This document shows, one piece after another, positions 1 through 7,380 of a DNA stretch of 64,000 bases. A program made the translations under genes and the position numbers. This DNA is from CAYSAQ01 sp964429235 (lineage in GTDB: Bacteria > Margulisbacteria > Riflemargulisbacteria > GWF2-35-9 > DYQY01): positions 1-64,000 of the forward strand of contig CAYSAQ010000004.1 of the NCBI GenBank assembly GCA_964429235.1. The letters run 5' to 3'. Under the pieces are notes generated by a model. It saw only the letters and a program-made list of their open reading frames with translations, ran no database searches and had not been told where the DNA came from. Position 1 is the stretch's first letter; every line of letters begins with the position of its first letter.

Positions 1-13
1 GCCTTATTTTTAT

Positions 14-65
14 GTCCCCCTCATTGAGGGGGATGTCGAATTTCAATGAGACAGAGGGAGCTTTA
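14..65 (+). repeat. composite palindromic repeat at the argJ 3' end
   Basis: Head hairpin (tccccctc att gaggggga), then gtcgaa, a short variable stem region, and a G-rich tail cagagggagcttta. The last tta is the stop codon of argJ read on the minus strand. The same head-gtcga-variable-tail layout recurs at 4788-4843, and related units occur at 4879, 14742-14945, 15403-15544, 24408 and 32802-32914. Seen directly by eye; the boundaries are approximate. Confidence 0.7.
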
Positions 66-1223
66 GTTGTATTCAGCGTTAATGTCTACGTAGGCATGTG
101 ATAGATCAGATGTCCAACCAGTGAAGCCAGCATCACCAATGTTTAAGTCTAATGTAATTTCTATCTCATAGTGTTTCATATAACTATCTAATTCAGATTT
201 ATTTTGCTCGGTTACGGCCCCATTAGTATACAGAAGATGTTCTCCTAGATATAAATCTGTCTTATCGGGGTCGATGTTGGAGTTTATCTTTCCAGCAGAG
301 CAAAGTATTCGTCCAAAATTGGGGTTTTCTCCAAATATAGCGGTTTTGACCAATGGTGAGTTTGAAATGGCATAGAATATGTTTTTAGCCTCTATTTCAT
401 TAGTGGCATTATTTATATTAACTGTAACAAATTTTGTAGCACCTTCAGCATCCTTTATAATTAACTTTGCTAAGTCTATAGCTACTTCTTTTACAGCTTT
501 ATTGAACTCTCCGCAATTCTTTTCATTAATAATTGCACCTTTATTACTAGCTAACAATAAACAAGTGTCGTTTGTTGATGAATCACTATCAACGGTTATT
601 GCATTAAATGAAGTGTTTACAGCATTATTAAGCGATTTTTGAAGCAACTTTTTATCTATGGTTGCATCTGTCATAATGAATGCTAGCATTGTTGCCATAT
701 TTGGTTGGATCATTCCACTACCTTTAGCAACTCCAAGAATGTTTACTTCTTGTCCATCAATTAATATGGTTCGTTCTGATTGTTTTTGTATTAAATCAGT
801 AGTTAATATAGCTTGAGCATAATTTGTTATTGAGTCTGATACATTTTCTTTAAGTATTTCAATACCATTTACTATCTTTTCAATAGGCAGTTGGACTCCA
901 ATAATACCAGTAGATAGCGAAAGTGTAGAATCTTTCTCTAACTGAAAAGTTGCTGTTGCTTTATCTATAAGCGCTTTAATGTTTTCATGTCCTTTTTGGC
1001 CAGTTAAGCAGTTCGCATTGCCACTGTTAACTACAACAGCATTTATTTTATTGCTTTTTAATATTCGTTTAGATTCACTAATAGTAGGTGAGGCAAAACG
1101 GTTCTTTGTAAAAACACCAACACAATTAGCTCCATCTTCACATAGAATGATGCCTAGATCTTTTTTCTCTTTTTTTACCCCGCAATGTATTCCTGCAAAT
1201 TTAAACCCTGTTAATTTATCCAT
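63..1223 (-). CDS. argJ: ArgJ, bifunctional ornithine acetyltransferase / N-acetylglutamate synthase
   Basis: Transfers acetyl from N-acetylornithine to glutamate, closing the cyclic arginine pathway; some members also acetylate glutamate with acetyl-CoA. The 386-residue protein is full length. The GSGMIQPNMATML stretch (about residues 168-180) contains the self-cleavage site between Ala177 and Thr178, Thr178 becoming the nucleophile of the beta chain, and STGIIG (104-109) supplies the expected oxyanion-hole Thr-Gly. The C-terminus AYVDINAEYN is typical. The ATG is preceded by AAGGA lying in the end of the upstream leuD-like gene, which overlaps it by 8 bases, so it is probably the last gene of a three-gene operon. 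No other arginine gene lies in the window. Confidence 0.95.
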   Translation of the reverse strand: MDKLTGFKFAGIHCGVKKEKKDLGIILCEDGANCVGVFTKNRFASPTISESKRILKSNKINAVVVNSGNANCLTGQKGHENIKALIDKATATFQLEKDSTLSLSTGIIGVQLPIEKIVNGIEILKENVSDSITNYAQAILTTDLIQKQSERTILIDGQEVNILGVAKGSGMIQPNMATMLAFIMTDATIDKKLLQKSLNNAVNTSFNAITVDSDSSTNDTCLLLASNKGAIINEKNCGEFNKAVKEVAIDLAKLIIKDAEGATKFVTVNINNATNEIEAKNIFYAISNSPLVKTAIFGENPNFGRILCSAGKINSNIDPDKTDLYLGEHLLYTNGAVTEQNKSELDSYMKHYEIEITLDLNIGDAGFTGWTSDLSHAYVDINAEYN

Positions 1224-1713
1224 TATTTATTTCCTTATTTAGTTGATTTAACATTCCACCATCTAAGTATAAATGGTAGAAATACTTTTTTATAGGCTTA
1301 TATTTTATTCCTAATCTTTTAGTCTTGTTTCTAATAAATGATTGTTTAATATCAATGATTAATTCATCATTACTTTCTATATAATCGGTATTTGCTTCTA
1401 TGCACAAGAGGCCAAGGTTAAAGGCATTTTTATAAAAAGGAGTGAAGAATGATTTTGCAATGATTACTCTTGTTCCACTATGTTTCAAGATATCAGCAGG
1501 TAACTCCTTAGAAGATCCGTAGCCAAAGTTTTCTTCAGCTATTAGTAGTTTTCTGTGAAATGTTTCCTCTAGGAAATCAGGAATTAGATACATGAATGGT
1601 TCTATGGAATCAGGGTTATGATAAGAAGTAGTAATAGTGTTAGGCACAATATCTCTGGCAGATATATTTTTCTCAACTTTACATGCTACACCTTCTATTA
1701 GTTCTAAACTCAT
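1216..1713 (-). CDS. divergent LeuD-like (aconitase swivel domain) protein
   Basis: 165 residues resembling the small subunit of isopropylmalate/homoaconitate isomerases: the swivel-domain motif appears as FGYGSSKELP at about residues 63-72, followed by a LeuD-like GTRVIIAKSFFTPFYKNA stretch. In active enzymes the loop is GSSRE, and its Arg is part of the active site; here it is Lys69. The start ATG overlaps the stop of the leuC-like gene as ATGA and has an AAGGAG Shine-Dalgarno. The gene pairs with a leuC-like partner that has lost Fe-S ligands, so a normal hydratase function is doubtful. Family assignment is solid at fold level; the reaction is unknown. Confidence 0.75.
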   Translation of the reverse strand: MSLELIEGVACKVEKNISARDIVPNTITTSYHNPDSIEPFMYLIPDFLEETFHRKLLIAEENFGYGSSKELPADILKHSGTRVIIAKSFFTPFYKNAFNLGLLCIEANTDYIESNDELIIDIKQSFIRNKTKRLGIKYKPIKKYFYHLYLDGGMLNQLNKEINNG

Positions 1714-2921
1714 AATAACTCCTTAAATGAAACAAGGTATCCTTTTATAGCAGTTGCTAAAGCTGTTTTGATAGATGCTGTATAGATATTTGCTTTTGTC
1801 TTACCTGTGGACATTGATAGACTTGCTATGCCAGTTGATAATATGTTTTCATTTTTTAAGGAGACTACGCCATTAGTATTATGGCATATTCCAGTAGATG
1901 GGGTAAGTAATGTGCAACCAGCATTCAAGACATTTGCTAAGTATCCTTTATTTGTTGCTTCTTTAAGTATTGCAGAAGAGGCAGGTGTAACATAGCAAGG
2001 AATTGATATCTTTTTGTCTTTTAAAACTTCTGAGATAAACTTAAAGTCCTCTAATGTTCCCCCAATAGTATTTCCAATAAATATTTTATTAATTATTAAA
2101 TGCTCGAGATTAGACACTTCATACACGTGTTGTTTTAGTTTAACCATTGGCTCAAGTTTAGATACGTTATAACGAACAGATTTGTTGTAAGTTGCTTTTT
2201 CTTCTGGATATATAGTTTGCTTATTTGTTTTTCTAAATAGAACTGGAGGAAACAGAAAGCTTTGTGCATTAAGCGCATAGTGATGAAATGCTAAGTTATG
2301 CAGCTCATCTTGTGAAGCTTGTTCAAAAAAGGAGCCAGAGAACTCGATAGAGTAGTGTTTTAGTTCATAGTCATCTATATGTTTCTTTAAGAATAGGGCA
2401 AGATCTTTTGCATTTGTTTGTGGTAAAAATTTACCTTCTATATTTATATTTACCAGCTGTGGCACTAAATAATCTAGTTTCCCAGTTAATAATGTCTTTA
2501 TGATATCAGTAGCTCCACAGCTTATACTAAGAGTGTTAAGAGGGGAAAAAAAGTTGATAGTAGAATCGCTACCAATAAACACATTTCCTGGTTTAATTTT
2601 TTTATAATCTAAAAGGTTGTGATGCCAGTGTCCTTGGAAAGGTTCCATAACAGTAATGTTTTTTTTCTCAGCATCTTTAATTAGTTTTGCCTGTACTTTT
2701 GCATATTTTTTTTCTAGTTGATAATGGAAGTATGTTTGTCCAAGGTAAGTAGGACATTTAGGTTTAGCTACATTAAAGTTAGCTAATGCATCTAATATCG
2801 GAGTAGCACTGTTGTCTGATATGAAAACGTGGTTAACATTGATGGGAATAATGTCACCAGCTTGGAATTCTTTCTGTTCAGAATGATTTAAAAGAAGTTT
2901 ATGTAATATTGACCCATTCAT
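1710..2921 (-). CDS. degenerate LeuC-like aconitase-family protein lacking Fe-S ligands
   Basis: 403 residues that follow the LeuC/HacA layout (GDIIPINVN near 22-30, a PGNVFIGSDS segment at 111-120, AKDLALFL at 171-178, an AGCTLLTPSTGIC segment at 334-346 and a final TASIKTALATAIKGYL block). Key residues of the family are replaced: the GSDSHT motif reads GSDSTI (117-122), the first cluster-ligand motif GSCTNG reads GNTIGG (283-288), and the P-CGPC motif reads PSTGIC (341-346), leaving one of three cluster cysteines. The usual RNF/GR substrate-binding segment is also absent. The frame is continuous, so this is divergence and not a frameshift. It overlaps the leuD-like gene by 4 bases and lies upstream of argJ. 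Function unknown; a non-enzymatic or cluster-free role is possible. Confidence 0.75.
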   Translation of the reverse strand: MNGSILHKLLLNHSEQKEFQAGDIIPINVNHVFISDNSATPILDALANFNVAKPKCPTYLGQTYFHYQLEKKYAKVQAKLIKDAEKKNITVMEPFQGHWHHNLLDYKKIKPGNVFIGSDSTINFFSPLNTLSISCGATDIIKTLLTGKLDYLVPQLVNINIEGKFLPQTNAKDLALFLKKHIDDYELKHYSIEFSGSFFEQASQDELHNLAFHHYALNAQSFLFPPVLFRKTNKQTIYPEEKATYNKSVRYNVSKLEPMVKLKQHVYEVSNLEHLIINKIFIGNTIGGTLEDFKFISEVLKDKKISIPCYVTPASSAILKEATNKGYLANVLNAGCTLLTPSTGICHNTNGVVSLKNENILSTGIASLSMSTGKTKANIYTASIKTALATAIKGYLVSFKELL

Positions 2922-2929
2922 TATTCAAT

Positions 2930-2938
2930 ATTATATCA
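2930..2938 (-). promoter_or_regulatory. extended -10 for the leuC-like/leuD-like/argJ operon
   Basis: On the minus strand TGATATAAT lies 8 bases before the ATG at 2921, with no Shine-Dalgarno between. Predicted leaderless or near-leaderless start. Confidence 0.6.
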
Positions 2939-2968
2939 TAAGCACTGTGTTTCTATAGGTCTTCTATA

Positions 2969-2983
2969 TGATATAATTCTAGT
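2969..2983 (+). promoter_or_regulatory. extended -10, leaderless start of the patatin gene
   Basis: TGATATAAT (TATAAT at 2972-2977) followed by 6 bases and the ATG at 2984. No Shine-Dalgarno can fit. Confidence 0.65.
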
Positions 2984-3775
2984 ATGTTTTCAATATTTAA
3001 AAGACCAAAGAAAAAGATTGGTATTGCTTTTGGTGGTGGCGGTTCTCGAGGAGTTGCTCATTTAGGCATTATTCAAGTCTTACAAGAAGAGAATGTGAAT
3101 ATTTCATTTGTTTCTGGAACAAGCATTGGTGCTTTAGTAGGTGCGTTTTTTGCTGATAAAAGACCTATTGATGAAATGATTGAGATTGTAGATTCTTTAG
3201 GTTATAAGGATTTTATGTCTTTAGATTTAAATTTGCAGGGGTTTTCAAGTAGTGAGCGCACAGTTGGTAAATTAGTAAAGAAATATATAAAACATGATTC
3301 TTTCTCTGGATTAGGAATTCCTTTTTCTGTTGTTGCAGCTGATATATGTAATGGTGTTCCTGTTGTGCTTGATGAAGGCAAGCTTTCTAAAAGTGTTTCT
3401 ATGAGTGCTAATTTCCCAATGGTTTTTTCACCTATAAAACATGACGAAAATTATTATGTTGATGGTGGATTATTTGTAAATGTTCCTGCTAAACAAGTTA
3501 GAGATTTAGGAGCTGATATTGTGATTGGTATAGATTTAAATCCCAACACTAAGTTTTCTTGTAATAGAAAATCTGCATTGGATATGGCGAATAGGTCTAT
3601 TGATTTATTAATTGATGGTCAGAACCCAGCGCAGCACGCAGATTTATTAGTAAGACCATTGAAGGAGTTTGTTTCTTTTTATAATATGAAGAATAAGAAA
3701 AAGTTAATAGAGATGGGAAGAGAAGCTGCTTATAAAGAAATCATTCCTTTTTTAATTAAGAAAAAACTTATTTAG
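2984..3775 (+). CDS. patatin-like phospholipase (RssA/NTE type)
   Basis: 263-residue serine acyl hydrolase with the patatin Ser-Asp dyad. The glycine-rich oxyanion loop FGGGGSRG is at about residues 16-23, the nucleophile elbow GTSIG at 45-49 (Ser47), and the catalytic Asp in DGGLFVNVP at 160-168. No signal peptide or membrane segment is evident, so it is predicted cytoplasmic or peripherally membrane-associated; the natural substrate is not predictable. It is divergent from the leuC-like operon and its 3' end overlaps the convergent AlbA_2 gene by 8 bases. The promoter places transcription within a base or two of the ATG. Confidence 0.9.
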   Translation: MFSIFKRPKKKIGIAFGGGGSRGVAHLGIIQVLQEENVNISFVSGTSIGALVGAFFADKRPIDEMIEIVDSLGYKDFMSLDLNLQGFSSSERTVGKLVKKYIKHDSFSGLGIPFSVVAADICNGVPVVLDEGKLSKSVSMSANFPMVFSPIKHDENYYVDGGLFVNVPAKQVRDLGADIVIGIDLNPNTKFSCNRKSALDMANRSIDLLIDGQNPAQHADLLVRPLKEFVSFYNMKNKKKLIEMGREAAYKEIIPFLIKKKLI

Positions 3776-4379
3776 CAAGTCTGTAGGCGGTATTTCGTCC
3801 TTGCCCAACTTTATCGATAATGCCTTTTTTGAGTAATTCTGTCATTTCCAAATGGGCTGTTTTATGAGAAACATCATAGCGTTTTTGATAATCTCTGTTT
3901 GCAATTTTTTCTTCTTTTTTTAAGAACTCAATGGTGCTTTTTTGTCTTTTGTTGAAATTATCACTAGAAACTACGGCAGCAGCAGAACCGCTTATCCCAT
4001 ATAAATCACTTTTTTTAATTTTTTCGATTGCCTTATCTTTTCTTAGGTAATACCTGCCTCTGTATGAATATGGTTTGGATCTACCTTCAGGTATCTTTAT
4101 GAATAATATATTTTTGCCAGCTCTGATAACATTTTCTATTTCAATATGAATATGAGGTTCTATTTTTTGTGTTGCAGATTCTACAAAATTTAGGGAAACA
4201 TTACATCCTACTAAATGATCATTCTTATCATCTATTCCAATGACAATTCGCCCACCTTTATTGTTTAGGAACCCAATGATATATTTTAGGATATGTTCAA
4301 CAGAGTCAACATTTGTAAGGAACTCAGTGAATTCGTTTTCACCGGTTCGAAGGCATTCTAGTACGTTTTTCCAACTCAT
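3768..4379 (-). CDS. AlbA_2 (Schlafen-type) domain transcriptional regulator
   Basis: 203 residues from the ATG at 4379; an upstream in-frame TTG at 4388 is less likely. Residues about 8-115 fit the AlbA_2/divergent AAA_4 domain (ENEFTEFL, then GFLNNKGGRIVIGIDD, and a Y-RGRYYLRKD segment), a nucleic-acid-binding domain common in transcriptional regulators. The C-terminal about 55 residues (NRDYQKRYDVSHKTAHLEM, then LLKKGIIDKVGQGRNTAYRL) look like a winged helix. It is convergent with the patatin gene and alone on its strand, so the target is unknown. Confidence 0.8.
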   Translation of the reverse strand: MSWKNVLECLRTGENEFTEFLTNVDSVEHILKYIIGFLNNKGGRIVIGIDDKNDHLVGCNVSLNFVESATQKIEPHIHIEIENVIRAGKNILFIKIPEGRSKPYSYRGRYYLRKDKAIEKIKKSDLYGISGSAAAVVSSDNFNKRQKSTIEFLKKEEKIANRDYQKRYDVSHKTAHLEMTELLKKGIIDKVGQGRNTAYRLAK

Positions 4380-4462
4380 ATTAATCAAAAAATAACATGA
4401 AAATATTAGAAATACAAATACATCACCTTAAATTTATCATGATTAGTTGCTGGTTAGGTTAT

Positions 4463-4699
4463 TTATAACTCAATAGAGAGTTGATTGTTATGATTAAATT
4501 CAACCATTTCTTCAGTTGTTATGTAATCAGTTATTACTTGTCGGCAAGTCTCACAAAGGAAACATTTCTCAGGATATTGCGTGTGATGCATTATTCCGAG
4601 AAACTTAGCTTTTTTATGTTTACATTTTAGTTTGTACATTTGATTCCCCTGTTTTGATTTACATATATCTTTTACCTCAAAGGGGGATGCACTAAACAT
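4463..4699 (-). CDS. small Cys-containing protein, unknown
   Basis: 78 residues from the ATG at 4699. It contains KCFLCETCRQVI near the middle and an upstream C-K-C pair, which could form a zinc ribbon-like site with one of the adjacent His residues. No family recognised. It lies downstream (minus strand) of the repeat-rich 4.7-4.9 kb gap. The start is uncertain because no Shine-Dalgarno is visible. Confidence 0.5.
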   Translation of the reverse strand: MFSASPFEVKDICKSKQGNQMYKLKCKHKKAKFLGIMHHTQYPEKCFLCETCRQVITDYITTEEMVEFNHNNQLSIEL

Positions 4700-4787
4700 C
4701 AAAGATAGTGAATATATATTGCCTCTCTCAAGTTAGCTGATTGTGGAAAAATGGTATCTGCTAGTTGAATTCTGTGTTCGATTTGTG

Positions 4788-4843
4788 GCTCCCTCGGTGA
4801 GGGAGCTGTCGAAAAGCCAAAGGCTCAGAGACTGAGGGAGCTT
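4788..4843 (+). repeat. composite palindromic repeat
   Basis: Head gctccctc ggt gagggagc (4788-4806), then tgtcgaaa, a small stem agcc-aaa-ggct (4815-4825), and tail gactgagggagctta. Same layout as 14-65, including the gtcga element and the gagggagctt(t)a tail. It lies in the 220-base gap between mutS and the small Cys gene, which is otherwise without genes. Confidence 0.7.
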
Positions 4844-4878
4844 ATTTTTTCGAGAATTGAATTATTGCATTAAAAGGT

Positions 4879-4925
4879 TCCCCCTTTATAAGGGGGATAC
4901 TTCGCGTAAGCGAAGAGGGGGATTA
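4879..4925 (+). repeat. composite palindromic repeat overlapping the mutS stop codon
   Basis: Head tccccctttataaggggga, a perfect middle stem cttcgc-gtaa-gcgaag, and tail agggggatta. The final tta (4923-4925) is the stop codon of mutS on the minus strand. Confidence 0.7.
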
Positions 4926-7379
4926 GAACAAACTAAGTTGTTCGATTATTTTTTTCTTGGATTTAGTAAGTGAAAGCTCTTCTTCCTCTAAATGTGTAAG
5001 GATATAGTTTGCGTCATTAATAACTTTCTTAGGTAACCCTGCTAGTTGCGCTACATGTATTCCATAGCTCTTCTCTGCAAAGCCAGGAACAACCTTATAA
5101 CTAAATCTAATAGAGTTGTTTTCTTCAAGCACAGCAATATTAAGATTCTTTATTTGTGGATACTTCTCAGAAAGTGATGTCATTTCATGATAATGAGTAG
5201 CAAAGATTGTTTTTGCTTTAGTTTCTAGTATTATATATTTTGCAATTGAAGCTGCAATACTTAGTCCATCAAAGGTTGATGTGCCTCGTCCTATTTCATC
5301 TAATATAACGAATGAATTCTCAGTTGCATTATTTAGGATATTTGCTGTTTCAAGCATTTCTACCATAAATGTACTTTTGCCTTCAAAAAGATTGTCACTT
5401 GCTCCGATTCTTGCAAATATTTTATCTGTTAAACAGAGATTTGCTGCGTTAGCAGGAATATAGGAACCAGACTGTGCCATTACTAGGTTTAAAGCAATCT
5501 GGCGCATATAAGTGGACTTACCAGCCATGTTTGGACCAGTTAAAAGTATGAAAGGGTGCTCTTTTTGATTTATTGAAACATTGTTGGGTGTAAAGTCCAT
5601 TGTGGCTAAGTTTTGTTCAATAACAGGATGTCTTGAATCTGTAATACTTAGAATCCCATCTTCATTGAATAGAGGCTTTATGTAGTTATTATCTTTAGCT
5701 AATACGGCAAAGGCTGTTAAACAATCTAGTTTTGCTAGCTTCTCTGCTATTAAGATTAGGATATTGGTGAATTGATCAATAAAATTAATAACATCATCAA
5801 AAATCTCAGTTTCCTTTTTTATCATCATTTCATCTGCATGTAAGATAAAGTCTTCTTTTTCTTTTAACTCTTGAGTGTAATATCTTTCAGAATTTACTAA
5901 TGTTTGTTTTCTTATGAAATAGTCAGGAATAAGATGTAGATTTGATTTTGTTACATCGAGGTAATAGCCAAAAGCTCTATTGTATTTAATTTTTATAGAT
6001 TTAATGCCAGTTTCTTCTTTTATTTTATTTTCATATTCTAGAAACCAATTCTTGTTGTTTCTCACTTGTTCTCGTAAGCTATCAAGCTCTTCGGAATAGC
6101 CTGCTTTAATAAATCCGCCATTTAGTATTATAGCTGGTGGATCTTCTACAATAGTTTGTTCGATTAAGTCCTTAATGTCGTTTGTGTTTTTCATCCAATC
6201 TTCTGGAAAAGAAACATATTCTTGAAGGTTGCTATTGATTTTGTAAATGCTACTAAATATTTCAGGTATTACTTCAAGCGATGATTTAAAAGATATTAGG
6301 TCCTTTGGGTTAGCCTTATGGTTAGAAACCTTTGTCGTGAGTCTCTCTATATCATAAATCATATCTAAGTTTTCTCTAACTTGGTTAAGTAAATCAAAGT
6401 CATTATAGAATTCTTCTGTTATATCTAGACGAGTTTTTATTTCATTTAATTCATATAACGGTCGCAGTAGCCATTTTTTTAAGCATCTAGAGCCCATAGC
6501 AGTTTTAGTTCTATCCATTACCCAGTATAGTGAGCCTTTTTTGCTTTTGTGTTGAATAGATTCAACTATTTCTAAGTTATTTAAGGTTATATTATTTAAG
6601 AATAGGGTGTTTTCTAAGGTATATTGCTTAGGTTTCTGTATAGAAGTAGAAGCTTTTTTGTTTTTAATAAGATAGCTAATGATTGTTGCTACAGCATGTA
6701 TTGCAGAATATGTTTCTGAAAGACCAAGCGTATCAAGTGAGAACAGTTTAAAAGTGTTTTTGCATATTTCAGTAGATTCTTCTATTGAAAGTGGATTTGA
6801 TTTTGTTATATATGGGAAATCTTTAAAATCAGCTGCTTCAACAGTTGTAGGAATTAACAGTTCTCTAGGTGCTATACGTTCAATTTCATTTCTAAAAAGT
6901 TCTTCATTAGTTGTTTCTGTAAAATAGAATTCACCAGTAGAAATATCACAGTAAGAAATGCTAAATAGACCCTTTATAGTATTGATATCAACTGCTGCTA
7001 GATAATTGTTATCTGACGAATCTAATAAATGCTCTTCGATGATGGTTCCCGGGCTTATTACATCTACTACTTCTCGTTTTGTAATCCCTTTTCCAATAGT
7101 AGCTTCCTCTGTTTGCTCACATATCGCAACCTTGATATTGTTCTTCAGAAGTTTTGGTAAATAGTTTGGGAGTGCATGATAGGGAATCCCGCACATTGGT
7201 ATTTTGTTTCCAAATTCATCTTTACCTCGCCCTGTAAGTGTTAGTCCTAATACTCTAGATGCTTTGTATGAGTCTTCGAAAAACATCTCATAGAAGTCAC
7301 CTAGTCTGAACAGTAGGATACAGTCATCGTATTCCGACTTGATGTCCATATATTGTTGCATCATTGGGGTTAAAACCAT
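4923..7379 (-). CDS. mutS: DNA mismatch repair protein MutS
   Basis: 818-residue mismatch-recognition ATPase. The N-terminal mismatch-binding Phe-x-Glu is at GDFYEMF (Phe29, Glu31). The ATPase carries Walker A GPNMAGKSTYM (about residue 613), Walker B VILDEIGRGTSTFDG (about 693) and FATHYHE. The last residues, EQLSLF, match the QL[SD]LF beta-clamp binding motif, so interaction with the replication clamp is likely. It follows pheT with one base between the stop and the ATG, suggesting one minus-strand operon pheS-pheT-mutS. No mutL is in the window. Its stop codon is formed by a palindromic repeat. Confidence 0.97.
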   Translation of the reverse strand: MVLTPMMQQYMDIKSEYDDCILLFRLGDFYEMFFEDSYKASRVLGLTLTGRGKDEFGNKIPMCGIPYHALPNYLPKLLKNNIKVAICEQTEEATIGKGITKREVVDVISPGTIIEEHLLDSSDNNYLAAVDINTIKGLFSISYCDISTGEFYFTETTNEELFRNEIERIAPRELLIPTTVEAADFKDFPYITKSNPLSIEESTEICKNTFKLFSLDTLGLSETYSAIHAVATIISYLIKNKKASTSIQKPKQYTLENTLFLNNITLNNLEIVESIQHKSKKGSLYWVMDRTKTAMGSRCLKKWLLRPLYELNEIKTRLDITEEFYNDFDLLNQVRENLDMIYDIERLTTKVSNHKANPKDLISFKSSLEVIPEIFSSIYKINSNLQEYVSFPEDWMKNTNDIKDLIEQTIVEDPPAIILNGGFIKAGYSEELDSLREQVRNNKNWFLEYENKIKEETGIKSIKIKYNRAFGYYLDVTKSNLHLIPDYFIRKQTLVNSERYYTQELKEKEDFILHADEMMIKKETEIFDDVINFIDQFTNILILIAEKLAKLDCLTAFAVLAKDNNYIKPLFNEDGILSITDSRHPVIEQNLATMDFTPNNVSINQKEHPFILLTGPNMAGKSTYMRQIALNLVMAQSGSYIPANAANLCLTDKIFARIGASDNLFEGKSTFMVEMLETANILNNATENSFVILDEIGRGTSTFDGLSIAASIAKYIILETKAKTIFATHYHEMTSLSEKYPQIKNLNIAVLEENNSIRFSYKVVPGFAEKSYGIHVAQLAGLPKKVINDANYILTHLEEEELSLTKSKKKIIEQLSLF

Positions 7380-7380
7380 T

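Noticed and set aside
1710..2921. Sequencing error causing the loss of cluster cysteines
   Set aside because: The frame is continuous and conserved blocks on both sides of each missing Cys are intact; three separate motifs and the partner subunit are altered.
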